A stretch of DNA of 64,000 nt from Augochlora pura. Lineage: Eukaryota; Arthropoda; Insecta; Hymenoptera; Halictidae. Position numbers and translations under genes: made by a program. Below the pieces are notes generated by a model. The model saw nothing but the letters and a program-made list of their open reading frames with translations, was not told the origin of the DNA and made no database searches. The DNA is taken from the NCBI RefSeq assembly GCF_028453695.1, contig NC_135774.1:3906001-3970000 (forward strand), in the 5' to 3' direction. Of this stretch, positions 13,156-25,504 are shown piece by piece. How positions within the stretch are numbered: position 1 is the stretch's first letter; each line of letters begins with the position of its first letter.

Positions 13156-13323
13156 ATGCAATTATTCGACAACGAAAACTTTGGCGCTCGCGATCTACAA
13201 ACAACTGATTCTAATCGGCAGATAAGTTTTTGTGGTTCGAACCAAAATCGTTTCGGAGGTGTTCATGAAACTGGCAATGAATCATCGGGTTTCCCAGGTC
13301 GCTACCGCAGCAACACAGATGAT
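13156..13323 (+). CDS. Candidate first coding exon, gene unknown
   Basis: An ATG at 13156 with A at -3 opens a frame of 56 codons. Its composition looks coding: Asn, Asp, Gly, Ser and Arg-rich, including NENFGARDLQ and GFPGRYRSNTDD. The frame runs to GATGAT|GTAAAT at 13323/13324, a usable 5' splice site, and stops 12 codons further if not spliced. The 250 bp upstream are GC-richer, as in a promoter or 5' UTR. I found no matching second exon downstream. It also lies between the inverted ends at 11.74 and 16.46 kb, so it could be part of an element. No family recognised. Confidence 0.3.
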
Positions 13324-13859
13324 GTAAATGTCTTTTTGCGATTGCGGGAATTACAGTAACTCATTTACGACATGTCTCTGGTTGTTGACCCGAGTCAACA
13401 TTTTCTTCCACGTACAAATTTTACAGAATTCGGAATAACATTATAATATAAATTCGTAAGTAAATCATCGATTCATCGTAAATAAAAGTTACAAATTAAT
13501 CAATTTTACGGATAAATTTGATGTTTGTCCGCTTGTGTAAAGTTTATACGTTTATCTTGTACATATATTGAACTAGTAACTATGAAAATAACACAAACGT
13601 GAATAGTCGAAACTTATTGCAACGTTTTGTAGGGATTATTGTTCAAAAATCCCACGTGACTCCGTGATAACACAAAATGACACAAACGAGATAGGATAAC
13701 GAATGTAGCAATTGTTTATTAACAATATCATACAACAACTTTCTACGACTTATGACAACAAATGAATAAAGTATTAACAAGGGGGACAGCTATGGCAACA
13801 ACAACGACAAAGCACAATAATAGCAACAACGACGACAACACTACGCACGCACAAGTTTG

Positions 13860-14060
13860 CAGAGTAACAGTTCTCTTTCGAATGCCTCGACCTTTTCCCT
13901 TGGCTCTTCCACTCTTTCCTGTCTTTTTCCTTATTATCTTACCATTCTCTCTCTCTTGCGCTCCATATCTTCCATATAATCTTTCTCACTCTGTCTCACT
14001 TACTACCTCATTCTTACTTATTCTCTCTCTTTCTTTCCTTATCTCCCTTTTCTTCACTCA
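13860..14060 (+). repeat. Pyrimidine-rich low-complexity tract
   Basis: A C/T-dominated stretch with repeated CTCTCT and TCTTTC runs. The apparent plus-strand frame across it (Leu, Phe, Ser, Pro-rich) follows from composition and is not called a gene. Confidence 0.6.
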
Positions 14061-14666
14061 CGCTTTATCTTTCGGCCACGCAGGACTTCCAGGAACATAG
14101 GCACTGATCCCAGATCACTCTAAACTACCCAAACACTCTGTAAATATCTGTTTAATTCAATCAGTATTTTACGACGCTCAATCTGGACCATTCTGCCATT
14201 TAGCGGAAATTTTAACTTACCCGGAAAAATCCTACAGTTTGCTATTTTTATTTTCTTCCAAAGCATGTTATTTGTTTTCTTATTTACATATACGTATTGC
14301 TTTTCATATCTTCTATGATTGATATTCGGTAAACAAAATTGAACTTTTAAACAAATATGTAATTTATGCACGAGCAACATGTTAACGCACATATTGAAAT
14401 ATGAATTGAAAGATCAGTACTTGTTATTAACGGATTTCTACTAAAACACAATAATAGATTACAGTTTTCTTTTAGTAAGGATGAAATCGTTAATTTAACA
14501 GTGTCAGAACATTAAAAATGAATAAATACTATATTTATGCAGAGGAATATTGTGGAGAGATAGAAACACTTTATGTATTTTGTTTATGTTCAACGCGTGT
14601 TTGCTCACATCAATATTTAAATTACTGTTATAGAAATATAAGAATGGAACGTATAATTGTTGAGAT

Positions 14667-15144
14667 CAGGGCTCGGAATTAACGGCACGCAACACAAGGA
14701 CTGCGGGGGCTACGACTCCTGAACAGTGCAGTCAGTAAAATTAACTACGCAATACATAGCATGCGCAGGGAGTCTCGCACAGCGGTGTAGGGCGTCTACC
14801 GGGTGGACACTGTAACTTTGAACTATGCTGGCAACGCGAAGCAGAGCCTCTGTCTGATTTTAGTTCAGAATTGTAATATTCGCACGATAAACGCACCTCG
14901 TCACTGTGTGAGACTCTCTGTGCATGCGCCGCCTGGCATAGTTATTTTTCTTGACTTCTACTACGCGTCTGGTTCACCCGTGGTCGCCTCTTTTGGCTCG
15001 GAGCATGTCATGTGCGTGTGCCTGTTGCTTCATGCGTGTTGCGTGTAGCATTTAGGCGACTACGAGTGAGCGAGACGCGCGACGGAAATCAGGGGGCGTA
15101 GCCCTAGTGATCCTTATGTTACGTGCCGATAATTCTGAGCCCTG
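14667..15144. mobile_element. hAT-type MITE, 478 bp
   Basis: The left end CAGGGCTCGGAATTAACGGC is inverted at the right end, where GCCGATAATTCTGAGCCCTG finishes at 15144. About 31 of the outer 38 bases match. The CAGGG...CCCTG termini are typical of hAT elements. The interior is GC-rich relative to its surroundings, with CpG-rich blocks, and has no transposase. The flanking 8-mers are not identical, so the target duplication has decayed. A diverged partial copy of the right end appears at about 21765-21840. Confidence 0.7.
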
Positions 15145-15777
15145 GATTAGAATATATACTTTTGAGAGAAATAACGGAGCACGCGTATTTCTTGAGATGT
15201 ATATTATAATAAATCAGTGCAAATACTGTCTCGTCATTTTCAAATGACAATATTTTGGTACTTTTGAAAAAGAAAATGTTCAAATTTACATGTTTTGGAA
15301 TTTACATGATTTTCTATTGTGTTGTTTTCTGTAATTGAACTGTAAAAATTATGATATTTAGGACGTAAACGTAGGTGTTTTAAACGTCAGCTTTGAAAAT
15401 ACTTTTATCCAGAATTTCGTAATAATAGTTACCAAGAAAAGAAACTAAGCAACGGAACTCCTTTAATTATGCCTTTCATTTTCATTTTCTGAAACACTGA
15501 GCACGCCTGACTTTCATAATTAGCAGTAGGCAATAGGTTGCTTATGCAGTTATAGTTTCCATGAATTTTCAAAACGAATAAATTAAAAACTTTCTGAGAT
15601 ATACTCAATATTATAAGACACTGCCTAATTTATGCGCAATCAGGCTTTGGAAATATTCCAGGACTGAAAATATTACATATGATAAATAAATAAATATACA
15701 GACTAACATCGATTGTCAGGTCCTCCAATATCAGAATTAACTTTCATGTAATCAGCTCAATGTAAGACAATTCATGA

Positions 15778-16068
15778 GAAAAACGATTTGCCACACAAAT
15801 CAATAGAGTCTAAACTTGGCACTGTGACTAACTGTTTTAATAATCGCATATTTGTTAGCCTATTTAGTTCGAACGATTGAGGTTCCATTGACCTGAAATA
15901 AGAAACATTTTTTATGTATTGCTACCTCTATTATATTTCGTAGATTGTTTTGAACTTAATGTTTATAATGAATTAATTATAATAAAATCTCTTCTGTATA
16001 AAAATATATAAATCTGATAACCTTACAATGTTAGAATATACGTTACTATTGATTTTATCATCGATGTC
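15778..16068 (+). repeat. Dispersed repeat R2
   Basis: Second copy of the repeat at 11355-11660, same orientation, from AAACGATTTGCCACACAAAT to TATCATCGAT. Beyond this point the two copies differ. Copy R2 continues for about 400 bp to the inverted end at 16404-16466. Confidence 0.65.
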
Positions 16069-16403
16069 TCTTTGTGGTTTGTCAGCACGTGGTGCGATTT
16101 TAAGTTTCATATTTATGGAATCGTTTTATAATTTTGGCGATAATGCAACGATTTTCACTATATGTTGTCAGTTTTTTAGCTTCTGTTAAATGTTACTTTC
16201 TTGTCATATTTAATACAAACTGTAATATGAACTATACTCAGCGACGTCGGAAAGGAAACTTCGTGTCTCGGAATATTTTTGTTTATATTGCGGATTAAAG
16301 TTTTGTCATGCAGCTTTTGTTCTATTTTTTCGATTCAATTTAAGTGTGGTTCTTGTACAAACATGTTCGGAACCAAAGTCATTGTTTTTTAATGTACGGT
16401 ATA

Positions 16404-16466
16404 ATATACCGAAATTACCAAACGATTACGTCGTTTCTTACCTTTTGTCGGTAAGTGTATATATTC
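16404..16466 (-). repeat. Right inverted end, partner at 11.74 kb
   Basis: Contains ATATACCGAAATTACCAAAC and ends TTTTGTCGGTAAGTGTATAT. It is the imperfect inverted copy of 11738-11806. The TA after GTAAGTG would fit a TA target site. Confidence 0.5.
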
Positions 16467-17323
16467 GTAAGTATGGACGTTCATTTAAATATGTATTAAT
16501 GTAAATGTTAAGCAAAGGATTCTTTGATGTTATTGACGGATCTGCTGTACTTACAGCGTTCCTTTAAACAATGAATAATATTGGATTTGAATAAATGTAC
16601 AAATCAGAAGTTATTGCGAATAACAAATGAAGTTTTTACAATACTGGTGGAGTTATTTATCAAATAAATTTTTCAAATAAAATTATATTCGTCATTCGAG
16701 TAAAATATGCCAACTCCGGTATGTGTTAATTGTGGTTCAGCATTCGGCTACCGAATCCATAGAAACCACCGTTCCAGAGCAGATCCATCTGGAAATATTT
16801 ACAGATCAACTGACCTCGACGAATGTGTTCGCTTAGAATATTGAAGACCAAATCCTGATCGACATAACAATTTCGCTAGCAAGCACACCCCGGACCAACG
16901 GTGAAACGAATTCTTCGTTAGATATCCGTCGGCGAAATCGCAAAACGATCTACCAGTCGCTGTATAATTGGTCCTTGAGTTTGGTTCCGGCCGAGGTCGA
17001 ATTGCTTTCCGTTTCGCGTTAATCGCCTTGCCCGGACATGAGTAATCACGGAGCTATCGATGCATGTGTTACTCGCTAGTCGACCGAGCACACAACCACC
17101 GTCGCGTCTGTTCTGCGGACGGAAAGGGAGAGGCAGAGCCATTGAACCCACCCAGATCTCATTTGACCAAAACAAAAAAATCTTTCGTTTCTTTTGTGGA
17201 AAAGTCAGCTACCCGTTTTGCATACGCGCCTGTCCACAGCTGCACTTTCTAGTCGCTCCACCATTTTTCTCTTTGTCTATCTCTACCTCTATCCATCTAA
17301 TTTATCTGTCTATCTCTATCTAT

Positions 17324-17324
17324 G

Positions 17325-17373
<49 letters not shown>

Positions 17374-17434
17374 CCATCCATCCATCCATCCATCCATCCA
17401 TCCATCCATCCATCCATCCATCCATCCATCCATC
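17324..17434. repeat. Compound microsatellite TC/TA/ATCC
   Basis: A (TC)n run up to about 17356 is followed by (TA)n to 17371 and then (ATCC)n to about 17434. Long open frames across it in several phases are artefacts of the repeat. Confidence 0.95.
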
Positions 17435-18276
17435 TATGCATTTATCTCTGTTTCCCTCTTTGTTTTTGTCTTCCTCTTCACCAGGATCAGTGCGTGGACA
17501 ATGGACTCCCTTCTTCGAGCGACTATGGTCACCAATTCCTCGCCGATCGGTTTTCACACCGACCGGAATGTGATGTTACGAATTGTCGAGCTTACGCCGG
17601 CAAACTGGTAGAATTCAGGGCGGAATGCTGTTGGAAAGATAACATTTCTGGAGCGCGCGCGGGTGCTTGCCGCATTTTTCTCGCAGTTCCGCTTCAATAT
17701 TACTCGCACCGCGGCCGTTCTCCGATTAAAAGACTTCCGCCCTGGTTTTCGTGGCGCGAACATTACGAACGCAAGACGAAACACGATTCTACATCATTTT
17801 CCAAAAGTTTCCCTTGCCTTTAATTATTTATTTATTGACTCATCTTTTTTGGATCTATTAGCGCCTGTTTTTATATTATATTATTTTATATTACGAGTAC
17901 TTTACATTACATTACCTTATATTATACTGCGAATTACATTAATTATATTATCTTATGTTATATGTATAAGTGATCAAAGTTATAACCGTTGTCATATTCA
18001 TGCACTTAGCTAATATAAATTATTGTAAATTCCTTATCTGACAGAAGGCAATGCGTGTTTCGTGACGAAAATTGTTTAGCGTTCATCTTAACCCCTTAAC
18101 CTATAACTTTCTTCATTTCTAATTACAACTTCTTTGTTGTTAAAATATTCTTGCAAGAATAAGAAAAATATATATTTAATCTTGATGTGGCGACTACCTC
18201 CGCCAATCGCCAGCAGATGGATTCCTTTCCCACTAGTACCTAAAACCGTCCCGATTTGTATATAAACACCGAAACC

Positions 18277-18716
18277 GTCCTTACACTTATTCCTGTCTAA
18301 TTTACTATAGGGGTTTTCTTTGAAAATTTTTTCCCCACTCCAACATAATCGACATTCACATAACCTAACACCCCATGAAGATAATCCCACGATCATCCAC
18401 TTCTCACCCAAATCGGTAAGAGGGCTATCGCTCTCAGGAATGATTCTCTTATCATCACACAGAAATAATTAGAAAAAAAAATTACACTTATTCCTGTCTA
18501 ATTCACAGGGGTTTTCTTTGAAACTTTTTCCCCATACTAACCTAAATGCCACACACAAAACCCACAACCCCATGAAGGTAATCCCACACACAATCATTAT
18601 CCACAAATATCGGTAAGAGGGCCATAGCTCTCAGGCACGAGTCTCATCTCCAAACCTTACGGTATAATGGCGATCAAACCTCAAAAAAAAATTACACTTA
18701 TCCCTATCTAAAGCAG
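18277..18716 (+). repeat. Tandem repeat block, ~200-bp period
   Basis: Unit A begins TTACACTTATTCCTGTCTAA near 18281. Unit B begins with the same 20-mer near 18480. Unit C begins TTACACTTATCCCTATCTAA near 18691 and is truncated after about 25 bp, where the hammerhead-like motif starts. Shared landmarks are GGGGTTTTCTTTGAAA, CCCCATGAAG and ATCGGTAAGAGGG. Units A and B differ by many substitutions and small indels. Units B and C are each preceded by a short A-run. Confidence 0.75.
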
Positions 18717-18770
18717 GGCCCGCTAGGACGCCTTACTGACGAGTCCCCTAGCGAGCCCGGGACGAAACAG
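18704..18770 (+). ncRNA. Hammerhead ribozyme-like motif
   Basis: The conserved core is present. CTGACGA (18736-18742) fits CUGANGA. Stem II is GTCCC (18743-18747) pairing with GGGAC (18759-18763). GAAA follows at 18764-18767. Stem I can form between TAAAGC (18709-18714) and GCCTTA (18730-18735) with one A·C mismatch. Stem III can form between CTAT (18704-18707) and ACAG (18767-18770), also with one mismatch. This gives a stem III-open topology with cleavage after C18708. The mismatch at the cleavage triplet (ATC opposite C) is repaired in the sibling repeat units, which read CTGTC. Activity is unproven. Confidence 0.45.
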
Positions 18771-18905
18771 TCTTCCCTCTCTTTTTTCCGCTCCTCGCTC
18801 CTCCAAAATTCCGAAAATTATATAAAATTTAAATTAGGTATGACTTGCCGCGCCTAGTGCAATGTTCAACTAACCTACTTAATTTTCAAATCACCTTTAT
18901 TTTTT

Positions 18906-19134
18906 TTTATAATCACCATAGATTTGAACCAGCACAGATTTGAACATTCCCAAAAACTTTTTCGATTCCTAAGAAAGATATTTGTTGCTGCAGGTTCTGG
19001 CGACTTGAAATTTCACCATAATCAGTTTATAATCACCATAGATTTAAACCAGCACAGATTTGAACATTCCCAAAAACTTTTTCGATTCCTAAGAAAGATA
19101 TTTGTTGCTGCAGGTTCTGGCGACTTGAAATTTC
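18906..19134 (+). repeat. Two 120-bp tandem copies
   Basis: TTTATAATCACCATAGATTT starts at 18906 and again at 19026. The copies agree over 109 bases with a single visible substitution (TTTGAACC against TTTAAACC). The near identity points to a recent duplication. Each unit also contains AGATTTGAAC twice. No coding evidence. Confidence 0.9.
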
Positions 19135-22100
19135 CTTGCTCAACGTTTTCGATTGAATGAACGAATCTCAGATTTCGAAGGATTTGTTTTGGAAAATTTT
19201 TAGCGAGTTGAAGTGAAAAATGTACTTAATTAGTAGCTTTTACAAAATTAATTTCTACATGTTCTAAATTTATCTTAAAAGACGCTATAAAAATATATAT
19301 TTTCCAAATTATACCTAATTAATAATTTCAAAATTCTGATTTATTCATCTATCACCTTCTGCATTCTATAGAATATTTTATGTATTTGTGAAAATATAAT
19401 AGTATGTCATGCAATGTAATTGTGACATTAAACGCAGTGAATATTATCTTTCTCTATATCAATTAATATTACGAAACTTGCGAGTTTTCTAGGATATTAA
19501 GGGATGATTTTTCAGCTTTCCTAAGAAAATTAAGGGATGAAGACTTACGGAGCACCCAATATTATGATCAATTATTTATCACAAGCAAGACATATCACCA
19601 TTACGTACCACGTATTTGTATAAATCTACCCAATCGCGGAAAATTAAATCGATGATTTATGAAACTACATCGCAACGGATATTGATTAATTAGCCATAAA
19701 TCGATATTATCTCTGTGCTACGGATCAGTTCACTTATACGTGGGCACAACTCGGATACATGTTAATCAGTCACTTATGAATCCCGGTGGTTTACACACCC
19801 ACGGTAATAAATATTAACACGTTAAACATTAGCAATAGGTATTGAGTATGCCTAACGGATACGTTACACGTATGAACGCGTACAGAAGCACAATACGATT
19901 TTATCTGACTAAAGCGATCGATTAAGTATGCTAACCGGCGTCCAACAGGTTCAAATTATTGTACCCCTTCTATAAACAATTACTCCTCCTTCACATTGCT
20001 TAAATACGAAAAATGTTGGTCGAGTTTTCTGGCACAGTACAGTTTCTATTATTTTAGCAATATTGATAAAAATATCGGATGCACTGGAAAATTGCAGAAA
20101 TAATGAACGTGCATCGAAATAAAGTATTCTGCGGAATTATCAGTTTTGAAAACATCTGCAGTTGCTTGAAAAAGCGACGTAGCAAAAACCTACTGAATAA
20201 TGCATCCCCTTACGTATCTTCCTTCTTTTGCATGATCACTTCCAGACAATGTCCGTGTATGAATGTATTTGCATTTGAAATGTATTTCCAATGATCGACC
20301 GATAATGTGTTATGAAAATTACGTGGACTTGAAATATTGTTCAAATTCGTATTTTCATTTTCGTTACGCTTCAACAGGTTGATCGTCACCGATATCGCTG
20401 TGTTTATAGTACTGCCGTACATGTCGCTATAGCAACTAGAGGAGATTAAAGTACTATTAATAATATAATCAAAAGAGCTTTAGTACTGAATAATCACGCA
20501 ATGTTAATACTATCTTACCGGCTGCTAAACAAGACCGATCTGTGCGGTGACACAAATCGTTAATTCGTTGATTTACATTTTTGGTAATAAGTAGACCGCG
20601 GAGTTTTGTGGAAAATAAAAATGATCTACATTAGTTGCAATAAATGGAAACTATAAGTAAGTTAATTCTTTCTTCAATCAATTTGATAGATTAAAAATAA
20701 GTCGGCCATATTTCTTAATTCTTTTAATCTTCCTTCTATTTTAAATAACAATCATCCAATTTTGTCATAAATGTATAAAATTTGCTTCCGATTGACTGAA
20801 ACAATAATAAAATTTATTCTGTCAGAGGATACGCAATATACCGGCTTGTGTCTTACATCACATCTCGTAACGACCGATTTTCTCGAAACTCAGCTTTTCC
20901 GTTTCTCCCAGAACCAGGTGAAAGAAGGCAAACAATTATCCTGTAGCGAAAGTGTGATTAAAACGGTCCACTATCTCGGCATCCGCCTATCTTCGGAGAA
21001 TATCGTTCGAACCCGTGGAGAGTGGTTTTCTGACGCAATTTGAACGACGTTGAATCGATTATCTTGAATCATAGTTGAAAAGTGGGTCCAAAACATGCGC
21101 GAAACAGTTTCGGACGAGCCCTGTCTGATCGAACGGGACTCTGCGTAATCGTGAAATCGAACGGTGAAATTCAACATAGAATATCGAATGGACGAGTTTA
21201 TTACCAGTCTAATTACCATAATCGAGCCCCCGCATAGCGTCAGCAATTCCGTTCCGCTCAAGGCCTGCTTCTAATCGATCGATTTGCATTAGGGAACTAA
21301 TTATCCGGCTATTGTATAAGTTATTGTCTACGTAGAGGCGTTCGCAGAAGTAAAATCTCGATGAAAAACCATAGCTGCCATTGAAAAAATCACCTGAGAA
21401 CAATCCCCGGCAAGGTGCGCGCCGGCTACCCGTGCTGTCTGTATCCGCTACGAACAGTGGCTGGATACCGTGAGAGGCAAGCGCGGGAGTTGGATCTTTA
21501 TCGACCTGCTGATAAATCTCCAAGCAACTCTAATGCCTTTCTCATATATAGATAGGGAATATTTCAGGAACGGCAATTGATTACAATGACTCACGAATTT
21601 GTTCGCACGAGACTAAGATAGATGTAGCGGTCGTGACCGGTGCACCGTTTCTGGCCATATGTATTTATATTTTTTTATTTAATGTTGATTACAATTTCTA
21701 GTAATCAACAGAATTTCAAATCAGAAAAGTGCATGTGTTTTATATGCGTATGCGTGTGTGCGTGCAACGTTTTGGCGATGCACGAGTAGCGAGATAGTTC
21801 TTGCAATCCTCATGTTGCGTGCTGGTTAGTTCCTAGTCATAAACAGGACGTACTAAATATGTAAAATGAAGATATGTATAATCTAAACATAATTAAAAAG
21901 ATAAAACAAAAAATTAATAAAAAAATATTCAATATAAATAATATTAATAATAAAAAGAATAAAACAGAAGGAAATAAAAGAAATTGAGAAGAATAAATTA
22001 GAATTAGATTAGTAGAAGGAAATTGGAAAAAAGGGAAATATGAGGAATGAAAGAATCATGAAAAATATAAGAAATCATTGCAAAAATATTGACAAAAAGT

Positions 22101-25100
22101 GAGTAAAATGAAACGTAAATACGTTATTATTATCTGAAAATATACTTTATATTTAGTGCTTTCAATCCTTCTTACACATTGTCTCAGGGAATCTTTTCAC
22201 AACTTTGTATTGGTAAATATGTGGAAAAAATATGTGAACATTTGTACAATTTCGTTAGATTCTCACTTCGTTTTTTGATAAAAAGGTACTTTTTGGAAAA
22301 GTTAAGTTCAAAATTAAGAATTCAACCCGTCAATTCAGCATAGGTAAAATATTGTGAGATGGTTTTCCACAAAGTTACATACAAGAGCTACACGAAATTG
22401 TATATAATTGACAGTACGACAATTCGAAAATTTACTTATATTTAGGAAATCGTTAAGAGCTGTCAACTGCTGCACGGGCTACAAAATTCAATTCGCTATC
22501 AGCCTGAGCAAATATTTTGGATTTCCAATTGAAATGGCTCCGACTGCAAAGGATTAATTTGAACTTCATTGTTTCTTTCTGTTAGTCCATATTTTTTATC
22601 ATTTGTTTCCAATTGGAATGTTCGTAATTGATATTTCTGATTGATGTAAACTGAGTATTAGTTAAATAACTTTTCATAAAAAATGATGTGATCATAAAGA
22701 ACGACATGTACTGAATTCTCGGATATCAATGTGTTACAAAAGTTGCAAGATTTATATTATAGTTGTGGGGGTAGGAGGTTGGAAAAAATAGTGAACACAC
22801 TTTATATTAACTCAACAATACTAAAAAAGTGTTTATTCTAAATTTTGAATACACGTGGCAACCGTTACAAAGTTCTGGGGACGACTCCGATTCTTCTTCT
22901 TCTCCATCCCTTCCTTGACTCCCACATCGTCCTACTGTGCTACCATCTAGCGGTCTCAAAAATAAGAAAACACAATAATAAAATACATTAAACAAAAATG
23001 ATAAAAACAATCTCCCACAATAGTCATTGGTTTTTCGAATAAAATAACCTTTTTCTGGCATAAAATGGTTTAAGCAACACTTGAATATACGTATTAACCC
23101 TGACAACATTGTGCATATTGAGTAGCAACACTTATATGTATACGCAGCAGTGATCAAAATTCCGAGCTGACTGCATAAATGTTCGCAGAATTGGATCAAG
23201 CAAAAATATTTCAGTCACAAAAATCAGTGTCGTGTGCATATCAGTGCACTTTGCTACATGGGAAGAAAATACTATGAGCCAGAAAAATTATTTCAAATTT
23301 ATAGTTAAAATGGCTTCGAATGCAGATTTAATTGTTGTATATCTACAGATCTGTCTCCTTTGTGGTATCTACGATTTATCGAGTATCAACATGAATCTTA
23401 TGAAGGATGACAAGTTCCTTATAAAATGCACATTTTGATGGGAGAAAGTTGGTTGATACAACTGTATACATTGATATTGGCATTGTCCACACTGGCTCTC
23501 GGACTTAGTTGGTTTATAAATAGATCATAATATCTAAAATTATACTGTACGAGATCTGAGCAGGTAACGTTCACCTTGCGACACATATTCACGCAATTAC
23601 GAACTTATGATAGACTCGCATTACGATTTATCGTGTCAGTGTCTTTCTGATACTCTATGCGTAGATGTTACGTGACTACCAACATGTTTCTGTTGTTCTA
23701 AACGAAAGTTACAATTATTCAAAATTTCATAAACCTGATACTTGTAACAATATATATTCCTCTGTAGTTATGGAAACCATAAAAAATGGATGTAAAATAT
23801 CTTCATAAATCATGCGTAGAGTGTGGATCGCATGCATTTACAGCAAAAATTATTACCTGAAATACAAAATGGTAAAAAGACATAAAACGAATTTAATAAT
23901 ATCGTGGCACTATTTTCAACTTACCCCACATCATATATTTAATTTCTGTTCTGTGCAATTGTATTGGAATACTTGTGTTTTGCATAAAAATCCACACTTT
24001 AATTATGAATGTTGTTAAAAACGGCAATATATGCGACTGCTCATTTATGCTTCATATCCGTTGGAAAAATTTTAATTAGAATCTTTAACCCAATGATTTT
24101 GACCTCCCTTGTTGCATTTCAACATTAGTCTGATATCTACAAGATCAACATTCCGCAAATCGTTGACTCGAAAATCTAACTGAGCGTAACAATGAATCAG
24201 CTGTCGAAGATAAGGAAAAAATGAGGAATACTCGAGGGAAGGATTCCATTCTTGAGGAACGCGCGCTGTGCCGCTAATTGTATTTAGTTTTCCCCAAGGA
24301 TGTCTCGTTAACTGCACGGGGTTTTTGTTTCTGTTGGATGCTCCGATTTCTTACAAAGGAAATTTCCAGTGAAAAAAATATGGCGATCAAAGGGGATAGC
24401 TATCTGAGTTGAACGGTGACCAGCAATAAAAAGACTACGGCTGATGGAAACCGGCCCTTATTCTTCGCACGAAGAAACAGGATCGTTGCGACAGTAACGA
24501 GTCGACAGTGATGGAAGTGGCGGATTCATATCCTTCTAGTAAAAATCGGAATGAGATAAGCCGTCATTTATTTGTTCCTTGTTAAGTGTCCACGAAGTGA
24601 TTGAATGTTATTGAAATTATGCGTTGTAGTTGGATGAGGAAAATCATGTGACAAAAAGAACCGCGCTCGGAATTGTTACGTTATGTTGTAGGGGACTCAC
24701 CGAGTTTGTTTATTTATTCATTTATTCGCGGGAAATATCCTTTCAAACAAAAAGAAGATAATATGTAAGAAAAAAACAACATAAAAATTATACGAAAGAA
24801 AATATTGTCGCTCATAAAGACTGGTGAAAAAATAATTATTGTACAAAATATTCTGCAACGATGGTTTTAAACTCCTGAGGGATTATTCAATTATATCTGT
24901 TTTTGCGTGTTCGAAATTGACATATTAATCATTCCATATGTCGTGCGATGATTTACGGAATAAAATAGAATATTACTCGTTAGAAAACTTGATGGTGCAT
25001 AATACAAATTTAGTGTGGTTGTTAGTAAATCAGTTTAGTAGATAACTCTTTGAAATTGCTCAAAAAATCAAGCAGCAAAAACGCTTTGACTCACCGCATA

Positions 25101-25437
25101 ATTGTACCTTTGTGGTTCGATTCCTCTGAAGTTTATTTTTCCCTGGCGGAAAACAGGTTCGGCGCGCTCCGTGGTAAAATCGTTGAGCATCACGATCAAG
25201 GTCTACCATTTAATTCGATAACGAATGAATCATTTACATTCACGCCAACATTATTGTACAGTTTCATCGAGTATTAATTTATTATATTAGAACTTGCGGA
25301 GTTCAAATGTTGGCAATTCGTATAGAATGATATTCCACACAGGCGACGCATCCGTTCGGAAATTAAATCATTGTCATCAAACAATACTACAGAGCATGTT
25401 AAAGTTATGTAAAAGCTTGCAAAAAAATTGAAAAGAA
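19135..25437. other. Gene-poor stretch
   Basis: No gene could be supported. A decayed copy of the 14.7-kb hAT MITE right end lies at about 21765-21840 (CGAGTAGCGAGATAGTTC, then ATCCTCATGTTGCGTGC). A TTAA-type MITE end lies near 22535-22556. GC-richer patches at about 20920-21510 and 22860-22960 have open frames on both strands without motifs. The second resembles a short repeat or LTR remnant (GACCGCTAGATGGTAGCACA read on the minus strand). Confidence 0.4.
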
Positions 25438-25438
25438 A

Positions 25439-25498
<60 letters not shown>

Positions 25499-25504
25499 CA
25501 TTAT
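25438..25504. repeat. (ATT)n microsatellite
   Basis: About 20 uninterrupted ATT units. Poly-Ile and poly-Asn frames across it are artefacts. Confidence 0.97.

Noticed and set aside
13762..14100. 112-codon frame with Pro/Leu/Ser/Phe-rich sequence
   Set aside because: It tracks a pyrimidine-rich tract; the apparent membrane segments are composition artefacts.
17060..17611. 183-codon plus-strand frame
   Set aside because: Most of it is translated microsatellite (Leu-Ser, Ile-Tyr and His-Pro-Ser-Ile runs).
25105..25130. tRNA-like GGTTCGATTCC T-loop
   Set aside because: The flanking bases do not form a T-stem, and no acceptor stem, D-arm or anticodon arm fits.
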